A stretch of DNA of 15,332 bases from Dehalococcoidales bacterium (GTDB taxonomy: Bacteria; Chloroflexota; Dehalococcoidia; Dehalococcoidales; JAQTRN01): assembly GCA_028711795.1 (NCBI GenBank), contig JAQTRN010000006.1:1-15332 (forward strand). The letters are read 5' to 3'. The notes under the pieces were generated by a model. That model was not told the origin of the DNA. It saw only the letters and a program-made list of their open reading frames with translations, and made no database searches. Within the stretch, counting starts at the first letter, position 1, and each line of letters begins with the position of its first letter. Below are positions 1 through 7,640 of the stretch, one piece after another. A program made the position numbers and the translations under genes.

Positions 1-1232
1 TGGCCGGGCGTATAGCCAGCGGTAATACCATTAAGGATGTAGATTTCAGTTCCGTTTATGAGGCGGTCAGTAAGGTGGCCATGGGTCAGATGAGCCTGGA
101 AGACCTGCAGCAATTAGAGAAACTGGCGTGTCCCGGTTGTGGTAGCTGCTCGGGAATGTACACTGCCAATACGATGAACTGTCTGACCGAAGCCCTGGGA
201 ATGGGATTGAGCGGAAACGGTACTATTCCCGCAGTCGATGGTAGGCGGCGGCAACTGGCACAGGCAGCCGGACGGCAGATAATGGCACTCTTAAAAGACA
301 ACGTGCGTCCGAGAGATATCATTACCCGGGATGCAATTCATAATGCCTTCACGGTAGACATGGCGCTGGGTGGCAGCACCAACTCAGTGTTGCATCTGAT
401 GGCTATTGCTAATGAAGCCGGCATTACTTTTCCACTGCAGTCGATAAATGAGATAAGTGAACACACGCCTGATCTGTGTAAACTGAGACCAGCCGGTGAT
501 TACCACCTGGAAGACCTGGACCGCGCCGGTGGCATCGCCACCGTGATGAAAGAGTTACGGTCTTTGCTAAAAACTTCGGCCAGGACCGTGTCCGGGAAAT
601 CAATAGCTCAAATTGCTGAAGAAAGCCGCACCACGGATGGCATTGTCATCCGCCGTTTCAGCGAAGCCTATTCAGCGACTGGCGGTATCGCCATTCTCTT
701 TGGGAACCTGGCGCCGGGAGGCGCCGTGGTGAAACAAGCCGCGGTAGCTCCGGAGATGCTGGTCCACCGGGGACCAGCCAGAGTCTTTGACTCTGAGGAA
801 GAGGCCACCGCCGCGATTATTGGTAACCGTATCAAGTCAGGCGAAGTGATTGTGATCCGTTACGAGGGACCCAAAGGCGGCCCCGGTATGAGGGAAATGC
901 TGGCACCCACCGCTTTCCTGAGCGGGGCCGGTATGGATAAAGAAGTAGCACTGATAACTGACGGGCGCTTTTCCGGGGCAACTCGCGGCGCCGCCATTGG
1001 TCACATATCCCCGGAAGCGGCCAGCAAAGGGCCAATCGCCGCCCTGAGAGACGGGGACATAATCAGTATTGATATCCCAAACCATAAGCTCGATACCGAG
1101 CTCAGTGATAAAGAGATCAGCAACCGGCTGGCTCAACTGAAAGCGTTTGAACCCAGAATAAAGACGGGATACCTCTGGCGCTACACTGAAAAGGTAGGAC
1201 CGGCCAGCGCTGGAGCCGTGTTCAGCCAATAG
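1..1232 (+). CDS. ilvD: Dihydroxy-acid dehydratase, C-terminal part (5' end outside window)
   Basis: Dehydrates 2,3-dihydroxy-isovalerate and 2,3-dihydroxy-3-methylvalerate to the 2-keto acids that precede valine and isoleucine; a cytosolic Fe-S enzyme. The reading frame (codons from base 3) is open to the window edge, so about 410 residues of a family usually near 555 are visible; a GTG at 75 is internal, not the start. Visible signatures are the cysteine cluster CPGCGSCSGMYTANTMNCL (around bases 130-185), GGSTNSVLHL, FGNLAPGGAVVK, YEGPKGGPGM and the C-terminal TDGRFSGATRG block. The first cluster cysteine expected in this family would lie upstream of the window. It ends in TAG at 1230-1232, 14 nt before ilvB, so it is very probably co-transcribed as the first visible gene of the ilv-leu operon. 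Family assignment is very secure. Confidence 0.97.
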   Translation, partial: AGRIASGNTIKDVDFSSVYEAVSKVAMGQMSLEDLQQLEKLACPGCGSCSGMYTANTMNCLTEALGMGLSGNGTIPAVDGRRRQLAQAAGRQIMALLKDNVRPRDIITRDAIHNAFTVDMALGGSTNSVLHLMAIANEAGITFPLQSINEISEHTPDLCKLRPAGDYHLEDLDRAGGIATVMKELRSLLKTSARTVSGKSIAQIAEESRTTDGIVIRRFSEAYSATGGIAILFGNLAPGGAVVKQAAVAPEMLVHRGPARVFDSEEEATAAIIGNRIKSGEVIVIRYEGPKGGPGMREMLAPTAFLSGAGMDKEVALITDGRFSGATRGAAIGHISPEAASKGPIAALRDGDIISIDIPNHKLDTELSDKEISNRLAQLKAFEPRIKTGYLWRYTEKVGPASAGAVFSQ

Positions 1233-1246
1233 AAGGGAACTGAGTT

Positions 1247-2956
1247 ATGAAACTGACTGGTGCTCAGATCGTATGTGAGTGTCTGGTAAAAGAAGGAGTC
1301 GACGTTATATTCGGCATCCTGGGTGGGATGATCCTTCCGTTGTACGACACTCTGCCACAGTATCCTCAGTTGCGCCATATACTGGTAAGGCATGAACAAT
1401 GCGCGGCTCATGCCGCCGATGGTTATGCGCGGGCAACGGGAAGAGTGGGCGTCTGCATGGCTACTTCCGGCCCCGGGGCAACCAATCTGGTGACGGGTAT
1501 CGCCAATGCCTGCCTTGACTCGGTACCGATGGTGGCGATTACCGGCCAGGTTCCGAGGACCTTAATCGGGAAAGACGCCTTCCAGGAAATTGATACCACC
1601 GGCATCACCTTACCCATTACCAAGCATAACTATCTGGTGCTGGACACCAATCAACTGCCAGAGATTATGAAAGAGGCTTTTTATCTGGCTAAAAGCGGTC
1701 GGCCCGGACCGGTATTGATTGATATACCCCGGGATGTTCAAACCGAGCAGGTCGAGTTCCGCTATCCAAGCAAAATAACCCTACCGAGCTATAAACCAAC
1801 ACTGGAGGGGCATCCGGCACAGATCAAAAAAGCGGCCAAACTCATCAATGAGGCCCATCAACCCCTCATTCTCGCTGGCCGCGGCGTGATTATTTCTGAA
1901 GGCTACGATGAGCTCAGGGAACTGGCGGAGAAGGCCCAGGTACCGGTAGTAACCACTCTGCTGGGTATCAGCTGTTTCCCGGAATCTCACGTACTGAGCT
2001 ACGGCTGGCTGGGTATGCATGGTATGGCTTACGCTAATAAAGCCGTGAATGCCGCTGACCTTATTATCGCTATTGGAATGAGATTTGACGACCGGGCTAC
2101 AGGCAATGTGAATAGTTTTGCCCCTGACGCCCAGATCATTCACATAGACATCGACCCGGCTGAAATTGGCAAAAATATACGTGTCGACGTACCCATAGTG
2201 GGTGATGTCAGGACAGTTTTAAACAAACTGAATAAACAGGTCGTCCCGGGAGGACATATCGACTGGATACAACAGCTTGATGATTGGCGTAAAGAGCACC
2301 CGGCAGTGCTGATACGTGAGACTGAAGAACTCTTACCCCAATTCGTCATACGCAAGATATATGAGGTGACACAGGGCGAGGCCACTATTGTTACCGGCGT
2401 GGGCCAGCACCAGATGTGGGCAGCGCAGCACTATTGGTATGATAGACCCAACACATTTATTTCATCCGGTGGGCTGGGCACTATGGGTTTCGGACTACCG
2501 GCAGCCATCGGGGCCAAGGTAGGTTGTCCCGATAGTACGGTCTGGTGTATCGATGGCGATGGCAGTTTCCAGATGACCATGCAGGACCTGGCTACCATAG
2601 TCCAGGAGAGGTTAGCCGTGAAAATAGCTATCCTGAATAACGGTTATCTGGGAATGGTCCGGCAATGGCAAGAACTGTTCTACCAACGCCGCTATGTGGC
2701 CACTCCGTTGAGCGGTCCGGATTTTGTCAAAATCGGTGAGGCATACGGGATTCCCGCCGTGAGGGTTAAGCGCAAGGAAGAGGTAGTTCCCGCTATTGAG
2801 CAAGCAATGAATAGCGATGGTCCTTTCATAATTGATTTTATGATCGAACCGGAAGAGAATGTCTTCCCGATGGTGCCGCCAGGGGCGTCTTTAGCGGAGA
2901 TTATCGAAGAACCCAGGAAAGAGGTGGTGTCATGGCCACGACGAAGCACATCCTAG
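1247..2956 (+). CDS. ilvB: Acetolactate synthase, large (catalytic) subunit
   Basis: ThDP-, Mg- and FAD-dependent enzyme that condenses two pyruvates to acetolactate (valine/leucine) or pyruvate with 2-oxobutyrate to acetohydroxybutyrate (isoleucine). At 569 aa it has the usual length. The N-terminal pyrimidine-binding domain holds the catalytic Glu50 in VRHEQCAAHAADGYAR. The middle FAD domain has IGMRFDDRATGN (about 277-287). The C-terminal domain has the ThDP/Mg motif GDGS (437-440) ending at Asn464-Asn465. The ATG at 1247 follows an AAGGGA-type ribosome site just after the ilvD stop. Its last 25 nt overlap the start of ilvN in another frame, which suggests translational coupling and balanced subunit production. 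Biosynthetic rather than catabolic role is supported by the FAD motif and by the neighbouring regulatory subunit gene. Confidence 0.98.
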   Translation: MKLTGAQIVCECLVKEGVDVIFGILGGMILPLYDTLPQYPQLRHILVRHEQCAAHAADGYARATGRVGVCMATSGPGATNLVTGIANACLDSVPMVAITGQVPRTLIGKDAFQEIDTTGITLPITKHNYLVLDTNQLPEIMKEAFYLAKSGRPGPVLIDIPRDVQTEQVEFRYPSKITLPSYKPTLEGHPAQIKKAAKLINEAHQPLILAGRGVIISEGYDELRELAEKAQVPVVTTLLGISCFPESHVLSYGWLGMHGMAYANKAVNAADLIIAIGMRFDDRATGNVNSFAPDAQIIHIDIDPAEIGKNIRVDVPIVGDVRTVLNKLNKQVVPGGHIDWIQQLDDWRKEHPAVLIRETEELLPQFVIRKIYEVTQGEATIVTGVGQHQMWAAQHYWYDRPNTFISSGGLGTMGFGLPAAIGAKVGCPDSTVWCIDGDGSFQMTMQDLATIVQERLAVKIAILNNGYLGMVRQWQELFYQRRYVATPLSGPDFVKIGEAYGIPAVRVKRKEEVVPAIEQAMNSDGPFIIDFMIEPEENVFPMVPPGASLAEIIEEPRKEVVSWPRRSTS

Positions 2957-3468
2957 CCGCCCTGGTGATGGACCGTCCGGGAGTACTTAACCGTATGGTA
3001 AGCCTTTTCCGCAGGCGTGGTTTTAACATTGATAGCATTGCTGTGGGACCCAGTGAACTGGCTAACCAGTCCCGCATGACTATCGTGGTGAATGGTAGCC
3101 CCGGTATGGTGGAACAACTCAGGAAGCAACTGGATAAAGTAGTTGACGTAGTCAAAGTATTAACCATCTCCGAGACCAGTATGGTAGCCCGGGAGCTAGC
3201 TTTGATTAAAGTAAAAGCAACATCAGCCACGCGCAGTGAGGTGATGCAGATTGTGGATATCTTCCGGGCCAATATAATTGATGTTGCCGCCGATTCGGTG
3301 ACGATTGAGGTTACCGGAGACGAGGACAAAGTCAACTCGCTAATTAACCTGCTTCGCGGTTTCGGGATTAAAGAAGCGGCGCGGACCGGCTATATCGCTA
3401 TGAGCCGCGGCAGCCAGGATGCGGTTCAGGCCACGGAAAAGCCGTCTGAGCCGGCCAGCCCGAGCTAA
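2932..3468 (+). CDS. ilvN: Acetolactate synthase, small (regulatory) subunit
   Basis: Regulatory partner of IlvB; raises its activity and carries valine feedback inhibition in this family. The 178-aa protein starts with an ACT domain (about residues 4-78) showing LVMDRPGVLNRMVSLFRRRG and the FNIDSIAVGPSE stretch typical of IlvN/IlvH. A C-terminal IlvN domain follows (about 83-160). The last 18 residues or so are low-complexity (Ser, Pro, Glu, Ala) and probably a disordered tail. The ATG lies inside the ilvB end, with GAGGTGG 4 nt upstream acting as ribosome site within ilvB coding sequence. The symbol ilvN is used for the small subunit; ilvH would be equally valid, since isozyme class cannot be told from sequence alone. 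Confidence 0.96.
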   Translation: MATTKHILAALVMDRPGVLNRMVSLFRRRGFNIDSIAVGPSELANQSRMTIVVNGSPGMVEQLRKQLDKVVDVVKVLTISETSMVARELALIKVKATSATRSEVMQIVDIFRANIIDVAADSVTIEVTGDEDKVNSLINLLRGFGIKEAARTGYIAMSRGSQDAVQATEKPSEPASPS

Positions 3469-3503
3469 CAGGCATTCCTCCGGGAACCCAGACATTTTGC
3501 GAA

Positions 3504-3516
3504 TAACAGACTGTTA
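3504..3516. promoter_or_regulatory. 13-bp palindrome between ilvN and ilvC, possible operator
   Basis: TAACAG-A-CTGTTA is a perfect 6-1-6 inverted repeat in the 103-nt gap between ilvN and ilvC. It is symmetric enough for a dimeric regulator site, and too tight to be a good RNA hairpin. No matching second copy was noticed in the other gaps. The regulator is unknown and the site could be chance. The rest of the gap holds an A/T-rich stretch (about 3539-3559) with AATA/TAAA repeats directly before the ilvC ribosome site, which may help ribosome loading. Confidence 0.3.
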
Positions 3517-3571
3517 CACACATAGTATCGATCACTAGCAAAATAAATAAATAATAAAAGGAGAGGGTAAA

Positions 3572-4561
3572 ATGGCCAAAATATACTATGACAAAGATGC
3601 TGATCTGAATCTACTTAACAAGAAGGTCATTGGCATTGTCGGTTACGGCAGCCAGGGACACGCCCATGCCCAGAATCTGCGGGACAGTGGCTGTCAGGTA
3701 ATTGTGGCGGAGCTGGAAGGGAGCGCCGGCTGGAAGCAGGCTAAAGAGGCCGGTTTTCGTGTATCATCAGCGTCGGAAGTAGCTAAAGAAGCCGATATCG
3801 TGGTTATGCTGGCTCCTGACCAGTACCAGAAGAGCATTTACGAGACACTCAAAGGCGGACTGGTGAGCGGCAATACCCTGATGTTCGCTCATGGTTTTAA
3901 TATTCATTACGGGCAAATCGTACCGGCGGCCGATATCGATGTCTCTATGATCGCTCCTAAATGCCCGGGGCATATGCTGCGACAACTCTATACCGAAAAG
4001 AAAGGGCCACCGGCCATCATCGCCGTTCAGCAGGATGCATCTGGAAAAGCCAAGAATGTGGCCCTGGCTTATGCCAAGGGTATAGGCTGTTCCCGGGCTG
4101 GTGTTATTGAGACCACCTTCGCCGAGGAAACGGAGACCGACCTTTTTGGAGAACAGGCAGTCTTGTGCGGCGGCGTTACGGCGCTGGTCAAGGCCGGCTT
4201 TGAAACACTGGTCAACGCCGGTTATCAGCCTGAGATCGCCTATTTTGAGTGCCTCCATGAGCTGAAACTGATTGTCGATCTGATGTACCAGGGCGGCATA
4301 GGTTACATGCGCTATTCGATCAGCGATACCGCTGAGTACGGGGACTACACTCGCGGACCAAGAATCGTCGACGATATGGTCAAAGACGAAATGGAACAGA
4401 TCCTGAGCGAAATCCAGGATGGTACTTTTGCTCGTGAGTGGATTCTGGAAAATCAGGCAGGCCACCCGGTGTTTAGCGCTCTCCGCCGTATGGAGAAAGA
4501 ACATCCCATTGAAGCGGTAGGGGAGCAACTCCGGGCTATGATGCCGTGGCTCAAAAAGTAA
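3572..4561 (+). CDS. ilvC: Ketol-acid reductoisomerase, class I
   Basis: Mg-dependent alkyl migration plus NAD(P)H reduction of acetolactate or acetohydroxybutyrate to the dihydroxy acid used by IlvD. At 329 aa it is the short class I form. The N-terminal Rossmann fold has GIVGYGSQGHAHAQN (21-35) and catalytic His107 (AHGFN). The C-terminal knotted domain has the metal ligands Asp190 and Glu194 (ETDLFGEQ), Glu226 and Glu230 (FECLHE) and Ser251. Two points are odd. The coenzyme loop after strand beta-2 reads VIVAELEGSAGW, so Glu47-Leu48 stand where NADPH-type enzymes usually have Leu-Arg. Cys131 also replaces the usual Gly in APKGPGH. Both are seen in the sequence; an effect on coenzyme preference is inference. 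AAGGAG at 3558-3563 lies 8 nt before the ATG. Confidence 0.98.
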   Translation: MAKIYYDKDADLNLLNKKVIGIVGYGSQGHAHAQNLRDSGCQVIVAELEGSAGWKQAKEAGFRVSSASEVAKEADIVVMLAPDQYQKSIYETLKGGLVSGNTLMFAHGFNIHYGQIVPAADIDVSMIAPKCPGHMLRQLYTEKKGPPAIIAVQQDASGKAKNVALAYAKGIGCSRAGVIETTFAEETETDLFGEQAVLCGGVTALVKAGFETLVNAGYQPEIAYFECLHELKLIVDLMYQGGIGYMRYSISDTAEYGDYTRGPRIVDDMVKDEMEQILSEIQDGTFAREWILENQAGHPVFSALRRMEKEHPIEAVGEQLRAMMPWLKK

Positions 4562-4575
4562 GCCATAAAAGTGCC

Positions 4576-4591
4576 GGGTATTAGTATACCC
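4576..4591 (+). promoter_or_regulatory. Small hairpin after ilvC
   Basis: GGGTAT-TAGT-ATACCC forms a perfect 6-bp stem with a 4-nt loop 14 nt after the ilvC stop. No T-run follows, so it is not a standard intrinsic terminator. It may protect or help process the ilvC mRNA end, or belong to a leuA leader. Function is unproven. Confidence 0.3.
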
Positions 4592-4628
4592 ACAATCCAG
4601 GTAATACTGTAAAATAGAGTAGAGCTTC

Positions 4629-4663
4629 TCTCTCGTACTGATAACTAATTTGGCCACGAGAGA
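4629..4663 (+). promoter_or_regulatory. Leader hairpin just before leuA
   Basis: TCTCTCGT (4629-4636) pairs perfectly with ACGAGAGA (4656-4663) around a 19-nt loop. The 3' arm ends directly at an ATG (4664) that opens an 11-codon reading frame running across the leuA start. The hairpin ends 11 nt before the leuA Shine-Dalgarno site (4675-4679). It could affect leuA translation or be part of an attenuator; this is inference. Confidence 0.3.
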
Positions 4664-4699
4664 ATGAGGTTGCGAAGGAACTTGCTATGGACAAGGTAA
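4664..4699 (+). other. Possible 11-codon leader peptide overlapping the leuA start
   Basis: ATG at 4664 opens MRLRRNLLWTR, ending in TAA at 4697-4699, out of frame with leuA. Three of eleven codons are leucine (TTG, TTG, CTA), two of them adjacent and lying at the leuA start codon. Its own ribosome site is weak (GAGAGA) and sits in the 3' arm of the preceding hairpin. This could be a leucine-sensing leader coupled to leuA, or a chance frame; there is no homology evidence. Confidence 0.2.
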
Positions 4700-6234
4700 T
4701 TATATTTGATACGACTCTACGAGATGGAGAACAGGCTGCCGGTGGCAGACTGAACACCCAGGAGAAATTGGAGATAGCCCGGCAACTGGCGAAGCTGGGT
4801 GTCGATGTTATCGAGGCCGGTTTTCCGATTAGCTCACCAGGTGACTTCGAAGCGGTATCGCTTGTTGCCAAAGAGGTACGTGAACCCGTAATATGCGCTC
4901 TCGCCCGGGCTAAAGCTGAAGACATAGACCGGGCCTGGGAATCTGTCCAGGGTGCGGCCAACCCGAGAATACATGTCTTCCTATCTGCCTCGGATGTGCA
5001 CCTGCTCTACCAATTGAAGAAGAGCCGTAAGGAAATACTGGAGACATCGCGTGACACAGTGGCCAGGGCTAAAAAGTATACCAGCGACATCGAATTCTCG
5101 CCGATGGACGCCAGCCGGACAGATCCGGAGTACCTGTATCAAATTCTAGAAGCAGTTATCGATGCTGGCGCCACGACAGTCAACATTCCAGATACTGTTG
5201 GCTATGCCATACCCGGTGAGTTTGGCAAACTCATTAAGGGAATATTCAATAAAGTACCCAATATCCACCGGGCGGTGGTCAGTGTCCATTGCCATAATGA
5301 TCTTGGCTTAGCCGTGGCCAATAGTCTGGAATCGATACGGCAAGGCGCCAGGCAAATGGAGTGTACCATTAATGGCATCGGTGAGAGAGCCGGCAATGCT
5401 TCACTTGAAGAAATCGTCATGGCAATCAAGACACGCAGCGATCTGTTTGACCTGACCACTAACATTAATACCACGCAAATCTATAAGACCAGCCGTCTGG
5501 TTAGCGAGCTGACCGGATTCCCGGTGCAACCTAACAAGGCGATTGTGGGCGCTAACGCTTTCCGCCATCAGTCCGGTATTCATCAAGATGGTATCATCAA
5601 GAAGTCGATCACCTACGAGATCATGGATCCGAGGAGCATCGGTATTCCTGCCAGCAGCCTAGTACTGGGTAAACTGAGCGGGCGGCACGCTTTTAAGGAA
5701 CGGCTGGCGGAGCTGGGCTACAACTTGAGTGAGGAAAATCTGAACCGCGCTTTTGCCGTGTTTAAGGAACTAGCCGACAAGAAGAAGGATGTCTCGGATA
5801 AGGATATCGAATCTCTGGTGGCGGAAGAGCAGCGGACTGTCTCTGAGACATATCACCTGGACCGTTTGCAGGTTACCTGTGGTGATAGGGGCATCCCAAC
5901 GGCCGCGGTCAAGCTAGTTGGCCCGGCGGGACAGATACTAGCTGATGCCGCTTTAGGCACCGGACCGGTGGACGCCGTCTATAAAGCCATCAACCGACTG
6001 GTTGGAGTCCCCAACATGCTCACTGAGTTCACCGTAAATTCAGTCACGGAAGGTATTGACGCCATTGGCGAAGTCCTGATAAGAATAGAAAGTGATGGTA
6101 TAACCTATACCGGCCGTGGGGCGGATACTGATGTCATCGTCGCCAGTGCCAAAGCCTATATGAATGCTCTTAACCGGCTCCTGGCCGCCAAGAAGACGAA
6201 CGGAGCAAAGGCTCGATTAGCCGAAGGGCTTTGA
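4687..6234 (+). CDS. leuA: 2-isopropylmalate synthase
   Basis: Condenses 2-ketoisovalerate with acetyl-CoA, the first step specific to leucine. The 515-aa protein has a DRE-TIM metallolyase barrel opening with DTTLRDGEQ (8-16; catalytic Arg12, metal ligand Asp13). The HCHND motif supplies metal ligands His201 and His203, followed by NGIGERAGNASLEE (229-242) and HQSGIHQDG (294-302). The C-terminal LeuA dimer/regulatory domain (about 390-500), with DAALGTGPVDAVYKAI, is the leucine feedback region in this family. These features separate it from the CimA-type paralogue encoded at 9689. AAGGA at 4675-4679 is 7 nt before the ATG. The 125-nt gap upstream holds two hairpins. Homocitrate synthase is unlikely given the leu gene context. 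Confidence 0.96.
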   Translation: MDKVIIFDTTLRDGEQAAGGRLNTQEKLEIARQLAKLGVDVIEAGFPISSPGDFEAVSLVAKEVREPVICALARAKAEDIDRAWESVQGAANPRIHVFLSASDVHLLYQLKKSRKEILETSRDTVARAKKYTSDIEFSPMDASRTDPEYLYQILEAVIDAGATTVNIPDTVGYAIPGEFGKLIKGIFNKVPNIHRAVVSVHCHNDLGLAVANSLESIRQGARQMECTINGIGERAGNASLEEIVMAIKTRSDLFDLTTNINTTQIYKTSRLVSELTGFPVQPNKAIVGANAFRHQSGIHQDGIIKKSITYEIMDPRSIGIPASSLVLGKLSGRHAFKERLAELGYNLSEENLNRAFAVFKELADKKKDVSDKDIESLVAEEQRTVSETYHLDRLQVTCGDRGIPTAAVKLVGPAGQILADAALGTGPVDAVYKAINRLVGVPNMLTEFTVNSVTEGIDAIGEVLIRIESDGITYTGRGADTDVIVASAKAYMNALNRLLAAKKTNGAKARLAEGL

Positions 6235-6306
6235 CAGACTCCCTTAAACCATGATTTTTCGTCCCACCGTGATTCGGGGGTAAAAATACCAATCGGACTG
6301 GAAAGA

Positions 6307-6363
6307 CTCGGGCAGGGCTCTTCTCACCTCACAATAGACGCCTGACCTGAAGGCCTGTCCGAG
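6307..6363 (+). promoter_or_regulatory. Candidate structured leader upstream of leuC
   Basis: In the 149-nt leuA-leuC gap, CTCGGGCAGG (6307-6316) pairs with CCTGTCCGAG (6354-6363) over 10 bp with one G-U. The enclosed 37-nt loop contains a smaller stem, GCCT (6340-6343) with AGGC (6351-6354). GGGCTC (6315-6320) can instead pair with GAGCCC (6361-6366), excluding the long stem. Competing pairings are typical of attenuators and riboswitches, but no known class was recognised (no T-box consensus) and there is no U-tract. The structure ends just before the leuC ribosome site at 6371-6377, so it could modulate translation. Confidence 0.35.
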
Positions 6364-6383
6364 CCCAGAGAAAGGAGACTCTA

Positions 6384-7640
6384 TTGACTCTAGCGGAAAA
6401 GATACTGGCGGCACACACAAATAAGAAAAGGGTAACCCCGGGTGAGTTCATCAATGTCAAAGCCGACATGGTTCTTTCGAATGATATCACCGCTCCCATC
6501 GCCATTAAAGAGTTCCGGCGGATCGGTGTGGCCAAAGTCTTCGACCCCGCCAAAATAGTGATGGTGGCCGACCATTTTGTGCCTAATAAAGACATCGCGT
6601 CTGCTGAGCAGGTCAAGCTGATGCGCGATTTTGCCAGCGAGCAGGGGATAATCTATTTCGATGTTGGCCGGATGGGTATCGAACACGCCCTGCTACCGGA
6701 ACAGGGACTGGTACTGCCCGGTGACGTGGTGGTCGGGGCCGATTCTCACACCTGTACCTATGGAGCCCTGGGAGCCTTCGCCACCGGTATGGGGTCAACT
6801 GATATCGCGGCAGCCATGGCCACTGGCGATATCTGGATGAAAGTCCCACCAACCATTAAATTCGTTTATCGCGGTAAGCTGGGGAAATGGGTCGAAGGTA
6901 AGGACTTAATCCTGTATACCATCGGTCAAATTGGAGTTGATGGCGCTCTGTATTCCGCTATGGAGTTTACCGGCGAAGCCATCAACGCGCTGCCAATGGA
7001 CGGGCGTTTTACTATGTCCAATATGGCCATTGAGGCCGGCGCTAAAGCCGGTCTTTTCCATGTAGACGATAAGACATTACTTTACATAAAGTCTAGAGCG
7101 AAACGACAGCATACTATCTATGAGCTTGATGCTGATGCTGAATATGCTCAGCTTATCGAATATGATGTCTCCAGGCTTGAACCTCAAGTCTCCCTGCCAC
7201 ATTCGCCGGCCAATGCCCGGCCAGTAAGCCAGCTAAAGAACATGGAAATCGACCAGGCGGTCATTGGTAGCTGCACTAATGGCCGGCTGCGAGATTTGCA
7301 GGTGGCGGCCCAGGTGTTGAAGGGGAAGAAAGTGCATCCTCGAGTCCGGTGTATTATCATACCGGCCACCCAACAGGTATACCTTGACGCGCTAAGAGAA
7401 GGACTTATCGAGACATTTGTCACCGCCGGCGCCGTGGTCAGCACGCCAACCTGTGGACCCTGTCTCGGGGGTTATATGGGAATTCTCGCAGCTGGTGAAC
7501 GGAGTATCTCCACTACCAACCGCAACTTTGTCGGCCGGATGGGCAGTACCAAGTCAGAAGTCTATCTCTCGAACCCAGCCGTAGCCGCCGCCAGTGCTAT
7601 AACCGGTAAAATTTCCAGCCCAGAGGAGGTGAAGTCATGA
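6384..7640 (+). CDS. leuC: 3-isopropylmalate (and probably citramalate) isomerase, large subunit
   Basis: Large subunit of the [4Fe-4S] hydro-lyase that moves the hydroxyl of 2-isopropylmalate. The same split enzyme commonly also isomerises citramalate. At 418 aa it is the shorter archaeal/thermophile-type LeuC rather than the roughly 470-aa enterobacterial type. Aconitase-family motifs are GADSHTCTYGALGAFATGMGS (from 118) and the cluster cysteines Cys297 (IGSCTNGR), Cys357 and Cys360 (TCGPCLGG). The start is TTG at 6384, chosen because AAAGGAG lies 6 nt upstream and the protein then opens MTLAEKILA as expected. Its last 4 nt overlap the DsrE-like gene (ATGA). The partner leuD is not adjacent: the DsrE-like gene and 112 nt lie between, which is unusual. 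Confidence 0.95.
   Translation: MTLAEKILAAHTNKKRVTPGEFINVKADMVLSNDITAPIAIKEFRRIGVAKVFDPAKIVMVADHFVPNKDIASAEQVKLMRDFASEQGIIYFDVGRMGIEHALLPEQGLVLPGDVVVGADSHTCTYGALGAFATGMGSTDIAAAMATGDIWMKVPPTIKFVYRGKLGKWVEGKDLILYTIGQIGVDGALYSAMEFTGEAINALPMDGRFTMSNMAIEAGAKAGLFHVDDKTLLYIKSRAKRQHTIYELDADAEYAQLIEYDVSRLEPQVSLPHSPANARPVSQLKNMEIDQAVIGSCTNGRLRDLQVAAQVLKGKKVHPRVRCIIIPATQQVYLDALREGLIETFVTAGAVVSTPTCGPCLGGYMGILAAGERSISTTNRNFVGRMGSTKSEVYLSNPAVAAASAITGKISSPEEVKS

Noticed and set aside
837..1229. A 130-codon - strand frame opposite ilvD
   Set aside because: Shadow of strongly conserved ilvD coding sequence; no independent support.
75..1232. GTG at 75 as the ilvD start
   Set aside because: The frame stays open upstream to the window edge and the upstream residues fit IlvD; the gene is simply cut by the window.
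3767..4657. A 296-codon open frame on the - strand opposite ilvC
   Set aside because: It lies antisense to a gene with all KARI catalytic residues, has no family signature, no good ribosome site, and its composition follows the complementary codons of ilvC.
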